A stretch of 64,000 nucleotides of DNA from Paracyclopina nana (GCA_019096065.1 JAGUCH010000003.1:4712001-4776000); one strand, 5' to 3'. Shown: positions 33,780 to 43,636, counted from the stretch's first letter. The notes: generated from the letters alone by a model not told the origin. Numbers and translations are program-made.

Positions 33780-36700
33780 TCACGCAACCTACAATGTTTT
33801 GCCCGTGGGCAGCACTTGTCTCGCAGCTGTCGAAGGAAGGCCGGCCGGGCAGAACAACAAAAAGCCGGTCTCAACTCGTTTCTAGTCAAAACAATTTACT
33901 TCCGGCCAACTATTTCCGCCGACTGAGTTCGGAAGCCGAGGATTATTTCGTGAAAGAGTTGATCAACAAAATGTCGCGTTCAAGAAGGGACGAAACCCCG
34001 GAGCTTCAAATTCACCACTCCGACAATCAAGATTGGGACTCCCCGCCGAGAAACTCGGACGGCCGTGCCCCCCCCAACACCGCGAGGTCAGCCTCCAGCC
34101 GATCATCGGATCGCCAGAAAAGGTATCGTAGTCCTGATCATTCTAATCGCAGCTCTAAGCGACAACGCAGCAGCGGCGACTCTACAGGGCGAAATGCTCG
34201 AGGACATGATCGCGAAAGGCGATCCCGCTCCAACTCTAACCGACCTTCCTCCCCTAGAAATGTGAGGATCCGCGAGGATCCGCCATCAAGGACAGCAGCT
34301 CCGCAACGAGACTCCAAGGAGTACCGCAAGGAGTCCGAGAGGAGAAGAGATGTGGAGAGAAGCGTGGGTCGACCAGACGACTATTCGTCAGTTGAAGCTG
34401 AATGGGAAGATGTTCAACGCAGGGTGGCTGAGCTCTCAGCCCGCAGGGAGGCCAGGAAGGCCAAGAAGGCCGCGAGCAGTGCCGGGGCCGTCATGGCCGA
34501 GAAGCAGGAGAAGGTCGACGAGCTTGTGGAGAATCCGGAGGCCGCTGCTGCAGCAGCCGAAGAAGGTCGAGTCCCCAAAGAACTGGCCCAACGCGATGAA
34601 GGAGCCCCAAACTTCAATGCAAGGGTACCCGCCCCAATCCGGAGGACCTCTCACCAATTCAAGGCCAAATATGACTGCACGCCGACCTCGTGGGCCTTGT
34701 TCTCCTCCATCCCTCGGCCCACTGTTGAAGAAGAGATCCGAATTGATGATTACCCCGACAATGCTTTGGAACAAGATTTGGCTGACGTCGTGTCCCGATT
34801 TCGACACAAATGGCAATTCGATCGAGTTCTGTTTCATCGGGAGCTGAAGGCCTATTCGGAGCCCATGAGGCAACTGGTGTACATGGACCCGCGAGTAGCA
34901 ATACTGGGAGATGAGCTCAATTTTGGCCCTCGAAGAGCCACCGACCCTCGAAACGAGAGTCAGCGCAGGAGTGCCAGGATGATGGCATTGACCTCGGACG
35001 CCATGAGGATGGCCTGCATCGCCGCCGGCAGCATGACGGTCCTGGAGGTAATGACCGCCCACCACCCAGGAATATTGAGTATGACGGCGATGGCTCCAGA
35101 TCTGGTCAGGACAGGAATCTCGGTTCGTCTTCCCAACGCTGCCACGAGAACATTGGCCAAGAGTTCGCTGGAGAAGTATTCAGAGATGTTCAAGGCAATG
35201 GCGGCGGCTCGAATCCAGGCGTTGGCAAAGAACCATGATGAAGTTATGGATCCGGAGTGGCAAGACGTGGCTCAGATGCTTGCCTGCTTTCCTGCCATGG
35301 AGAACTATCGCGCTAGGAGCTGGTTGGCAGACTTGGAGCTCATGGCCTTTGGAGTGGCTCAAAAGGTAGGAAAACATGATTGGACTACACGATCTTTCGA
35401 GCTATCTTTGGGCCCTACGGGGGGAGCCACGCCCATTCAAATTAGGCCCAGCCCAGTGCCGCTCCCTTCAGGGACTCACGGCTGCCCCTGTTCTGCTGCC
35501 CAAGAGTTTTTAGGCCAGGTTCCTCGAGGTCAAGTGAAGCCGTGCACTCGAATGTGGTGTTCCACCAAGCTGCCGCCATTCTTGAGGCCGGGCGAAGATT
35601 TGCCTCATTTTAGGCCTGAGTCGCAATATCAAGAGTGGTATCCATTGTTCGTGGCGCAGAAAGAGGCGAAAGGCCTGAGGCCCCCCCTGGATTTGAGGTA
35701 CACGGGCGGCCAACGAAACGTGCTCCATGTCGATGCGAAGACGGATTGGTTCATGGTGAAGAAAAGTCTGGAGGCTGATGAATTCTACCACTCTATAAGG
35801 AAGAGAAACTACCTCACGTTCGCCACTAACTCCTGGACGAACTCCGCCTACAAGGCCGCGCGATTTGGGCAACACCGAGTCCCAGCTGAAGCTTTCACTA
35901 CTTTGACGGTTTTAGCCCCCAATGGAGTATCAGTAGTGTTCCACGTCAACTATGGCGGCATCGGAGAGCCGATTCGAGGCATTCAAGTTCCACGGTGCGT
36001 GGCTGATTTGATGGCGGAGCCTCGGATTTACAAGCTCCAATGGACGGTAGCTGATCATGTGAGGAGGTTGAACTTGGTAGACGTGCCTGTGACGAGTGCC
36101 TGCGAGGCCAGCAACCTTGCAGCCTTTATGTGGCCTCAGCCCGGTCGGCAGCCTCACGAAGTCAAGAATGGACAGGCCTTTGCCACTGAGAAACTCAGGT
36201 TGCCTTCTACCATCAAGGTCCTACACAAAGAGAAGTGGAGAAGCTCAGGCCCCGATGCCAAGGCCGCTGATAGGCCCGCCGTGTCTGCCAATAACGACGT
36301 AGTGGAGATTTATCTTCCAAGAGCTGACTTCTCTAAGTCAATGGAGCTCTGGCATGGAGGTATGATCTTTTATGTATTCCACCAGGTAGCACTTCCAATG
36401 ATTATGGTGACTCGCCTGGCTACAAGATTGATGGAAATCTTGCACTGCGAGCCCGAAGCTGACGCCAATCGCTTCATTGCCTACCTGCTGGCCTTGATCA
36501 AGGGAAGGCCAAGAACTTCAGACTTGTTGGCGAAGACTGAAGCCAATACGCGTCCCTTTGGCTTCAGGGAATTTATGGATCGGGAAAATGACCGCCCAGG
36601 CCTGGCCTTTATGACCCAAAGGCCGTTCACCGATACTGTCAATGATCCAGAGGTTGTGCGGGCGTCCTTTATTTGCAACCTCTACAAGCCCGACCCGTAC

Positions 36701-37486
36701 GCGGCCTCACCGGGGTTGAGAGCCGATCTCGACTCCTACTTTGAAGGCCGGCCTTATCACCGCATTGAAGTCGACGAGCTGCTCAACGAGGCCTTGGCTT
36801 TGGGCCTCTACTTTCCGGAGCATTGCCCTTTCTGTGGGTCGTCCTCCCATTTCTTCGACCCTGCTGGTGATGGAGATGATGGAGATGCTGAAGATGTGGT
36901 GGAGATTGCCCGAGTTGAGCCCGAAACGGGGAAGGCTCCCAAGTTGTTGCTCCAGACGATGCTCATCACTTTCCCCAATGACAAGGCTGAAGAGAAGTCC
37001 GCCGTGGATGATGCTGTGATCGATGACGAGTTCATGGAAGAGCTGGAGCCCGTCGAGGTTGAGGACGGCGCTGTCGCGCTCGAGGCTGCTCCCAAGACGA
37101 AGAAGCCTAATGCACTGGATGCTCTTCCATGCCGAAAGTTCAAGCGGAGATGCATTTACCCCCCTTGCGGCTCTCTCGATCATGTGGTCGCCGTTTGCCC
37201 CTTGATGTTTGAGCGCTGCTCGTCCTGCCAGGCTCTTGGCCATCGGTCTTCGGATCACATCAAGTTCCCCTACTTGGCCTTGCTCAATGATTTTGCTCTT
37301 TGCGCCCCACTTAACTATTATACTGTGGGGATGCTGCCAGGCCTGGAGTGGGCGTGGCGAGAGAACGAGGATGGGCGGTTCGAGGTTGTCGTCAACAAGA
37401 CTGCCGCAGTCACTGAAGCCCTCTGTGATGGAAAGCTCTACTTGACGGCTTTAGCTCGAAATGAGGTTGGAGTCGTGCCCTACTGA
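33776..37486 (+). CDS. Second ORF of the BEL/Pao element, unknown 1236-aa protein
   Basis: The ATG overlaps the stop of gag-pol (ATGA at 33776-33779), suggesting termination-reinitiation; a second ATG lies at 33971 before the Arg/Ser-rich part. The protein has an Arg/Ser-rich basic region (about residues 66-215), an Ala/Glu/Arg-rich predicted helix (about 210-275) and a long folded-looking centre (about 290-1010) that I do not recognise. A Cys/His motif CPFCGSSSH lies near 1015. After an acidic linker come two more Cys/His motifs, C-x4-C-x4-H-x4-C and C-x2-C-x4-H-x4-H, near 1125-1150. There is no signal peptide or membrane segment as expected of an envelope protein, despite the env-like position. 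By eye, codons are more GC-rich than in gag-pol, which could mean capture from another source. Nucleic-acid or RNP binding is a guess from the RS and Cys/His motifs. Confidence 0.85.
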   Translation: MITQPTMFCPWAALVSQLSKEGRPGRTTKSRSQLVSSQNNLLPANYFRRLSSEAEDYFVKELINKMSRSRRDETPELQIHHSDNQDWDSPPRNSDGRAPPNTARSASSRSSDRQKRYRSPDHSNRSSKRQRSSGDSTGRNARGHDRERRSRSNSNRPSSPRNVRIREDPPSRTAAPQRDSKEYRKESERRRDVERSVGRPDDYSSVEAEWEDVQRRVAELSARREARKAKKAASSAGAVMAEKQEKVDELVENPEAAAAAAEEGRVPKELAQRDEGAPNFNARVPAPIRRTSHQFKAKYDCTPTSWALFSSIPRPTVEEEIRIDDYPDNALEQDLADVVSRFRHKWQFDRVLFHRELKAYSEPMRQLVYMDPRVAILGDELNFGPRRATDPRNESQRRSARMMALTSDAMRMACIAAGSMTVLEVMTAHHPGILSMTAMAPDLVRTGISVRLPNAATRTLAKSSLEKYSEMFKAMAAARIQALAKNHDEVMDPEWQDVAQMLACFPAMENYRARSWLADLELMAFGVAQKVGKHDWTTRSFELSLGPTGGATPIQIRPSPVPLPSGTHGCPCSAAQEFLGQVPRGQVKPCTRMWCSTKLPPFLRPGEDLPHFRPESQYQEWYPLFVAQKEAKGLRPPLDLRYTGGQRNVLHVDAKTDWFMVKKSLEADEFYHSIRKRNYLTFATNSWTNSAYKAARFGQHRVPAEAFTTLTVLAPNGVSVVFHVNYGGIGEPIRGIQVPRCVADLMAEPRIYKLQWTVADHVRRLNLVDVPVTSACEASNLAAFMWPQPGRQPHEVKNGQAFATEKLRLPSTIKVLHKEKWRSSGPDAKAADRPAVSANNDVVEIYLPRADFSKSMELWHGGMIFYVFHQVALPMIMVTRLATRLMEILHCEPEADANRFIAYLLALIKGRPRTSDLLAKTEANTRPFGFREFMDRENDRPGLAFMTQRPFTDTVNDPEVVRASFICNLYKPDPYAASPGLRADLDSYFEGRPYHRIEVDELLNEALALGLYFPEHCPFCGSSSHFFDPAGDGDDGDAEDVVEIARVEPETGKAPKLLLQTMLITFPNDKAEEKSAVDDAVIDDEFMEELEPVEVEDGAVALEAAPKTKKPNALDALPCRKFKRRCIYPPCGSLDHVVAVCPLMFERCSSCQALGHRSSDHIKFPYLALLNDFALCAPLNYYTVGMLPGLEWAWRENEDGRFEVVVNKTAAVTEALCDGKLYLTALARNEVGVVPY

Positions 37487-37510
37487 AGAAACGGCCTCGA
37501 AGCGGAGGCC

Positions 37511-37523
37511 GTTGGGGGGAGAT
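37511..37523 (+). promoter_or_regulatory. Polypurine tract of the BEL/Pao element
   Basis: GTTGGGGGGAGAT abuts the right LTR (37524). A G-rich purine run here is the expected plus-strand primer. Confidence 0.8.
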
Positions 37524-37787
37524 TGTTGCAGCTCGACTCACTTTTTCGACCCCTTTTCTCCCTGAAGATGAGACGCGCCAAGAAGTTCTGTTGATGTTGA
37601 GAATTCTTTGTCACTTGCTCACTACTACCCGAATAATACAGTATACATTTTATCTGTCACTTTGTTGCCATTACTTTGCGTGTATAAATTTGCAATTCTT
37701 TATTGATTCAAGTATAGAGGTAGAGCAAGGCCTCTTGTTCCACTCGTCTGAGAGATCCTGGCCAGCTTAGGTAGCTATCCTGGAACA
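37524..37787 (+). repeat. 3' LTR of the BEL/Pao element
   Basis: 264 bp, TG...CA, matching the 5' LTR at 25919-26182 without a visible difference, followed by the CACAC duplication at 37788-37792. Confidence 0.95.
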
Positions 37788-37881
37788 CACACAAAGTGAG
37801 GATCCTTTGCTCACTGGATTTGCATCAGTAAAGCAAAATCCATATTGGAAAAAGCCCTCTTGTACGTGTGAGCTCATATAA
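37788..37881 (+). pseudogene. Ggamma1: G protein gamma subunit (Ggamma1-like), 3' part
   Basis: Directly after the retrotransposon and its target duplication, the gamma frame resumes in exact phase with SEDPLLTGFASVKQNPYW followed by KKPSCT and ends CELI-stop (37879-37881). Drosophila Ggamma1 has the comparable block DYLLTGFTSQKVNPF and a C-terminal CaaX box. CELI fits a CaaX prenylation site, probably geranylgeranyl. AATAAA at 37882-37887 directly follows the stop. The exact fit of phase, target duplication and homology shows that one ancestral exon was split by the insertion. In this sequence the part has no start codon of its own in the gamma frame. Confidence 0.8.
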
Positions 37882-37897
37882 AATAAAAAGCACAATA

Positions 37898-37974
37898 CAG
37901 CCAGATTCAGAGAATTGTGAACACTTTTGTAGTCACCTATTTCCGAATTGATCTCAATTCTCTGAATCAGTCTG
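37898..37974. mobile_element. 77 bp mini inverted-repeat element with mariner-like ends
   Basis: The left end cagccagattcagagaattg is mirrored by caattctctgaatcagtctg at the right, with TA flanks at 37896-37897 and 37975-37976. It is a very short internally deleted MITE or remnant in the 3' flank of the gamma gene. The assignment rests on the TA flanks and a right end matching the CAGACTG/CAGTCTG termini of the 979-1703 element. Confidence 0.6.
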
Positions 37975-38054
37975 TATGACAAAACAGATGCGTATCATTA
38001 AAAGGCAAACTCTTTAGTTGTCTATTTAAAAAAGCTCAATTAATTACATACTAT

Positions 38055-39905
38055 TCAGCTCTCGTTTTCCTCTCTATGCCTGAATCCACCACTGTCAACG
38101 TGCTTAAGCTCCCAATCTCGCAATTCTGCCCTCTTGATTTTCCCACTTGTAGTTTTGGGCAGCTTGTCCACGAATTCAATTTTTCGAGGATACTTGTAAG
38201 GAGCCGTAGATGCTTTCACGTGCTCTTGAAGTTCCTTGACGAGGTTTTTAGCCTCTGATGAATTATCCTTTATCCTGTCTTGATATTCTTGTGACAGGAC
38301 AATGAACGATTTCACGACGCGCCCACGCGTGACATCAGGGCTTGACACTGCAGCAGACTCGACCACAGCAGGGTGCTTCATCAGAGCAGATTCCACCTCG
38401 AATGGTCCGATCCTGTATCCAGCACTGATGATGACATCATCCAGTCTTGAAGTGAACCAAATGTAGCCGTCCTCGTCCATGTAGCCTCGATCACCAGTGA
38501 AATAGTAGTTATTCATGACAGCAAGATTTGTCAACTCTGGATTGTCCACGTATCCATCAAACATGCCCCCTTGGCTTTTGGTCGGATCCAAGTACACTGC
38601 AATGTTGCCCTCCTTGCCACGAGGCACTTCTGAGCCCATGTTATTGACGATCCTCACATCGTACCCAGGAGCTGGTTTGCCCATTGATCCCGGACGAATG
38701 TCCATGCCATTGAAGTTTGCAGCTACCAAAGTGGTTTCAGTCTGCCCATAGCCCTCCTTTATCCATAGGCCTGTTTTCTCATACCACAACCTGATGACCT
38801 CTTCGTTGAGAGGCTCACCAGCTGAAACGCAATGCTTCAAGCTGGACTTGATCTTCCCATTGGCAGATGAGAGGACCATGGACCTATAAAGGGTAGGAGG
38901 GGCACAGAGAGTCGTGATTTCGGCCACTTCAAGGACTTGCAGCACTTTAGAGGCATCAAATCTTGGCATGTCATGAATGAAAACTCCGGCTGCTTGAGAC
39001 CAGGGCGCAAACAAGCTTGACCATGCTGATTTAGCCCACCCGGTATCACTGATATTCCAATGGAGGTCATTGGGATTGAGGTTGAGCCAATATTTGCCAG
39101 TGACCCAATGGCAATATCCATAAGATCCATGTGTGTGAGCAGTCATTTTGGGAGCGCCCGTTGTTCCTGAAGTGAAGTAAATCTGCAATATTTGAGAGGA
39201 GGGCGTATCAAGGATCTCGGGACAGGGAGGGTTGTTGTCTCTGCTAGTAAGATCCTTGAGCAAGATCCAGCCTTGACCCTCCAGATGTGGGGGAATGGCG
39301 GGGGCCACCAATATCTTGTGCTTCAGCTTGGACCCACTTCTTGTCTCCTCTACTTTGCTGGCATTTGCTGCGTCCACGATAATAGCGTCAACCTTGGACA
39401 TGACCAAACGGCTGAAATGACGACAGGTGAGTTATGACAGCCACCAAAATATTGGGAGCCAGAAGTAGCACCTTTCAATGTCAGAAGTGGTGAGTTGGGT
39501 GGTGCCAGGAATGACGACAGTGTCAGTCCTCATGGCAGCAATGTTGACAATCCACCATTCTGGAATCCTTGGCAAGATCAGCATGGCTCTTCTGAGAGTT
39601 CCCAATGACAGCAATCCAGATGCCACCACCTTGGACTCTTGACTGATCTCCTTGAAAGTCCATTTTCGAACGCCAGTCGTGTCTGACATGTGATAGAAGG
39701 CTGTCAGATTGGCCTTTGACTCGTCGTGAGCATGGGCGTCAATGACATCCTGAGCAAAGTTGAATTTACTGGGTACCTTCCATTCAAAATTCCTCGTGAT
39801 CGAGTCGTAGTTCATGTCAGCCTTAGTGAGTGATGGAGACATTGTATGAATCAACTTTTTTAGGCATGACAATGTCCTACACGTAGAGAAAGCTAGCATT
39901 GGCAT
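38055..39905 (-). CDS. Mitochondrial medium-chain acyl-CoA synthetase (ACSM family)
   Basis: Two exons on the minus strand, 39905-39472 and 39411-38055, give 596 aa. The enzyme activates medium-chain fatty or xenobiotic acids to CoA thioesters through an acyl-AMP. The ANL-family AMP-binding loop is 'YFTSGTTGAPKMTAHTHGSY'; further motifs are 'EGYGQTET', 'YYFTGDRGYMDEDGYIWFTS', the hinge 'RLDDVIISAGYRIGPFEVES' and the C-terminal catalytic Lys in 'PKTTSGKIKRAELRDWE'. 'WHCISDTGWAKSAW'-type sequence (here NISDTGWAKSAWSSLF) is typical of ACSM proteins. The N-terminus (MPMLAFSTCRTLSCLKKLIH) is basic and acid-free, consistent with a mitochondrial presequence. Which ACSM subtype it is cannot be told from sequence alone. 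Confidence 0.93.
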
Positions 39906-40569
39906 TATGGAGGCTGCTGTCTCCTCAGCAGTGTTTACTTTCCTTTCCAGTTTCGAGGCTCAGATAACTGCAGAGTTACTAGTCAATAATAAATCCGCAG
40001 TCAGCACTTAAGTTAGCACAAAAAAGCCAATTTTATTTTATTTAAGCTTTCTCAACAAGTGAATTGCGAATTATTGCCATAAATTAACATTTATTTTTAT
40101 CTGTAAATTTTGTTTTCGGTTTTTCATAGAAAATAGCAACTTTTCAGTTAATTAAAAAATATGGTATTGATGGTTTATCCATTTATGAGTAGAAAACATG
40201 ATGATAAATGGGATAAATTTTTGCTGCCAGTCAATTAACGGATAGATTTTGTTGCTATGTCCACCATATCAATAAGCTTCATAATTTAGACATCTTGATT
40301 CCTCATACTTCAATGCATTCTCGAATTAAAAGCGCAGATTAGAGCACCGTGAGCAATAAACGTGTTGGAAAAAAAAATATTTGAATAAAAATTACATTTT
40401 ACGCATCACACTTTTCTCATTCTGCATAATGCATCAACAAGGAAGATCATGACTTTTTTTGCGCTGGTTTCCTCTGTGTGCCTTAAGGTCACACACACTC
40501 ACTAGTTTTGGTCAGGCGCCGAGGCACAAAACCTGATTAGGCCAGCTTGAAAAACACCACCAGTCAAAA
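39906..40569. promoter_or_regulatory. Divergent region between ACSM and GPCR genes
   Basis: This is 664 bp of very AT-rich sequence between head-to-head start codons, with no coding frame. Promoters are expected here from orientation, but no clear core element is visible. Confidence 0.4.
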
Positions 40570-41758
40570 ATGGCTATGGAAGCTATTCAGCAAGATGAGG
40601 AAGGTGCAAACTCTTCGTACATCGTTGAAGAAAATATTACTTTTTATTTCACTCACGAGGAGCACGAATACTACAATCCACATCTACACAACGTAACCTT
40701 TGAAAAATGGGTTATTTATGGGCTTGCCATGCCCAGTCTGGCTGCAATGAGTCTGTTATTCAACGCTATGATTTTTGTGGCCTTATTGAGAAGCCCAGTA
40801 AGGTCGTCACTTAATTTACTCTTGCATTGCTTGGCAAGCTACGACATTTTAGTGGCTGTCATGTCATTTTGGATATTTTCATTGCCTGCTTTGCTTGGAC
40901 GCATGCAGTGGTTCCACCATTACTTAACTGAAATTCACCCCCAGCTAATACCATTTTTGTATCCCATTTGGCATATGACAATCACTGGCAGTGACTATTT
41001 GAATTTGGCTGCTGCTTGTGAGAGGTGTTTGGTAATTGCGTCATAGCATAAAATTAATACAATTTATGTATGACACTTGACATTATTCCAGGCTACTGAT
41101 GGTTACTTCAACAGCGATAAAAAGAGCCAACATCATAATGGATGCTCAATCACAACTACATACCTATTTATGGTCAAGATTTTCTTGCTCACCGTTATGT
41201 TCAATATCCCTGCATTTTTCGAGATGACTACTATGGATATAGACCCAAATACAGAGCAAGCCTTGAATCACTTGGAAGTGTTTCCCACTGCACTGAGGCA
41301 ACACAAAATCTACACATCAATGTACAGGCTTATGGCTGAATTTTTGATATTCAAAGCAACTCCTTGGTTTGCCTTTTTTATATTGTGGCTGCGCCTTTCA
41401 AGACGCATTTGGTAAGACCTGTCAAATGTAGCTTTCATATGTAGAGCCTTCCACTTTATCCATTCTCAGGCACTACACTATGAAAAGGAGAGTTCGTATC
41501 ACTCTCACGAGGGCACAATTTGAAGAGATGAAGGACGCTCAAATCATCATTGGGATCATTGCATTGTTCTATGTCACCAACATACTAATTTTCTCCAACA
41601 GCTTCTGCCACATTATGTCCTTCCACATCCCTGAATTAGTTTTGCTTCTGGCTCATCTCTCTTTGGTTGCTAATTCTACTTTCAAGTTCTTTATCTACTT
41701 GGGGCTGAGCAAGTCATTTCGAAAAGGCCTACAATCAATTTATTACACAAAACTTTAA
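40570..41758 (+). CDS. Class A GPCR, FMRFamide-receptor-like
   Basis: Three exons, 40570-41031, 41092-41411 and 41470-41758, give 356 aa with seven hydrophobic segments. The N-terminus has NxS/T sequons (NSS, NIT, NVT). TM1 has the conserved Asn (LLFNAMIF), TM2 has LASYD, TM7 ends NSTFKFFIYLGLSKSF in place of NPxxY, a variant seen in FMRFamide-type peptide receptors. The DRY position reads ERC, so the Tyr is replaced by Cys, and TM6 lacks the usual FxxCWxP. It is therefore a divergent member; ligand unknown. The ATG at 40570 is followed in frame by a second (40576). Its stop overlaps the stop of the opposite-strand gene at 41755-41758. Confidence 0.8.
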
Positions 41759-42057
41759 CCATAATAATAGACTTCTTCCTCGTCAAATGGACTAGGTATC
41801 ACAATCACGTCGTCAGTTCGATCCTCTTCGGCCTTAACTTTGGTGGTCAATAAACTATCTTCCTGAGTTGTTGTTACCAATGTAACTTCTGAGTTTTCGT
41901 CTGAGCTTGAAACCTCGGATTCCTCTGGAATACCATTTTCACCCTTATTCCAGTTGTCAGAGCTTCTATTTTTCTTAGTAGTCCCCTGCCTTGGACAGGC
42001 ATGAGCAACCAAGAAAAATAAAATGTTCAGTTGTACAAGACTTTTAAAACCGAACAT
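41755..42057 (-). CDS. Small acidic secreted protein
   Basis: An intronless frame of 100 aa starts at the ATG at 42057. MFGFKSLVQLNILFFLVAHA is a plausible signal peptide. The mature part is Ser/Glu/Asp/Thr-rich and low in complexity, contains a single Cys just after the signal, and ends EEEVYYYG. A minus-strand AATAAA lies inside the GPCR last exon (about 41740). Stop codons of this frame and the GPCR overlap by 4 nt. No family is recognised. It may be real or an accidental frame opposite a 3' UTR; the signal peptide and poly(A) signal favour a gene. Confidence 0.5.
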   Translation of the reverse strand: MFGFKSLVQLNILFFLVAHACPRQGTTKKNRSSDNWNKGENGIPEESEVSSSDENSEVTLVTTTQEDSLLTTKVKAEEDRTDDVIVIPSPFDEEEVYYYG

Positions 42058-42101
42058 TTTAATTTTCTCTGATATCACATTTCAAAAAAGTTAAATCATT
42101 G

Positions 42102-43412
42102 TCAAAGCGAGGCTGTTGCATCAGGATTTTTGGCAGCTTCAACTTTAGCATGCTTTTTCCTGTGATGAATAAGGCTAGAAGAGTCCACTCCCCGCCAATC
42201 ACAAATATCGCATGGGTAAGGCCTTTCACCGGTGTGTGCTCTCCTTTTATGAACTGTTAATTTGTCATTCCTGACAAATCCTTCACCGCATTGCTCACAG
42301 ATGAAGGGTTTTTCTTGAGTATGCTTAGATCTCGTGTGCTGAATTAATTTGTATGGCGTAACAAAGGCTTTTTCACAAAATTCGCAGACATAATTTGTCT
42401 CGTTGTTGTGCAGCTTCAAGTGGTACTCCAGTCCATATTCAGACTGGAACACTTTCGGACACTGTGGACACTGATGAGTGGGATTTTCGTGCTTCTGCAA
42501 GTGATAGTTCAAAGCTGATCGATTGGGGCAAATGGTTTCACACAGGTCGCAGAAAAGCTCCACTTTTTTCTTGCATGAGTGCACTCTCAATTGAGACTGG
42601 AAGTTGAAAGACTTGGGGCAGTTCAAACATTGAAACTCCCTTTTGGGGTGGATGCCGTGAACTTTAGTCTCGTGTGAGAGCAAGACACGACTTGATAGGA
42701 ATTGTTTTGAGCATCTTTCGCAGCGGTACTTTCGCATTGCCGACTTTTTATGGACAATCTTGTGCCTGAGTAATTTGATTGAGGAGTCGAATGACTTGGG
42801 GCATTCTGAGCACGTGACATTGTTGACAGCACATTTATTGGCGTTTGAACTGATATGTGAGCTCAATTTGGATTGTGTTTCAAAGGCTTGAGAGCAGTTT
42901 ACGCACTTATGCACATACTCCTCCTCAGCAGCTTCTATTTCCGGCCAAAAGTCCTCTAAACTGGAATCAATGTCCGTTAAATGTGGTGCAGCAGTTTTTA
43001 TTGCTGCAGCTACTTTTCTTTGCGTCGATTGCACCTTACTCGAGCAATGGCCAAGCCTCAACGTGTCAAGAAGAGCAAGCTTTTTGAGCTCACTGTCACC
43101 TTCTGATGAAAAGCCATACAAGTATGGAATAATCTGCCTGAAATGAGATCAAGCTTGTGTTTATGGCTTTGCCGTGATAAAAGTATCTTTTTACCTGAAA
43201 TCTAAGCTAGAGAAATCGGGAAGAATAATAGCAACATCTTCTGCTGTAGTTGAGAGTAGGCATTTTTTCATAAAATCGCTGATTGAAGCGAGTAAAATCT
43301 GATGAGTCTGTATCACTTCGCCATCTCCAAAATGAATGCTAACATCACTGAATAGCTTGCCTTCGAAAATTTCGCGAAAGCCTAAACTAACAGTGAAACA
43401 TTTGCTACCCAT
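42102..43412 (-). CDS. BTB/POZ domain C2H2 zinc-finger protein
   Basis: Two exons on the minus strand, 43412-43195 and 43137-42102, give 417 aa. Residues 1-80 form a BTB-like fold (LFSDVSIHFGDGEVIQTHQI, LLASISDFMKKCLLS), used for homo- or heterodimerisation. After a linker there are about nine C2H2 fingers from about residue 150 to 405, the last two with the TGERPYPC-type linker. Such proteins are usually nuclear DNA-binding regulators. The BTB is rather short, and I cannot give a specific orthologue. The gene is divergent from aladin with 224 bp between the start codons. Confidence 0.9.
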
Positions 43413-43636
43413 GACTCAAATAGTTCTTTTGTGTACAATCATTTCTCAAAATAACCTTTGAAAACAGAGTTACCAGAAATGAATAACAAGGCCACAATTT
43501 CCCGTAATTTGGCGTTTTAAAAAATTAAATGCGGGCTCAAAGATCTTCAATCTGGTAACTTTTCCGCTAAATTTCAAAAAGAACAATAATCAAAACAAAG
43601 TTTAGAAGTATTTTGAACTCTTGTTGTTCACCAAAT

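Larger units (their letters stand above)
25919..37787 (+). mobile_element. Complete BEL/Pao LTR retrotransposon, 11.9 kb
   Basis: The element has two 264 bp LTRs (TG...CA) that look identical by eye, a tRNA primer-binding site at 26187, a gag-pol frame at 26325-33779, a second long frame at 33776-37486, and a polypurine tract just before the right LTR. It is flanked by CACAC duplications. Domain order gag, protease, RT, RNase H, integrase and the sequence character place it in BEL/Pao. Both frames are open, so the copy appears recent and potentially active. It sits in the same orientation as, and inside the coding exon of, a G protein gamma gene. At 11.9 kb it is long for this superfamily because of the extra frame. 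Confidence 0.95.

Noticed and set aside
34436..35065. 209-codon minus-strand frame opposite the second ORF
   Set aside because: It is a shadow in the GC-rich coding region, with no motif.
33776..37486. Envelope protein for the second ORF of the element
   Set aside because: No signal peptide, furin-type site or membrane segment is visible, and the RS-rich start and Cys/His knuckles do not fit an envelope.
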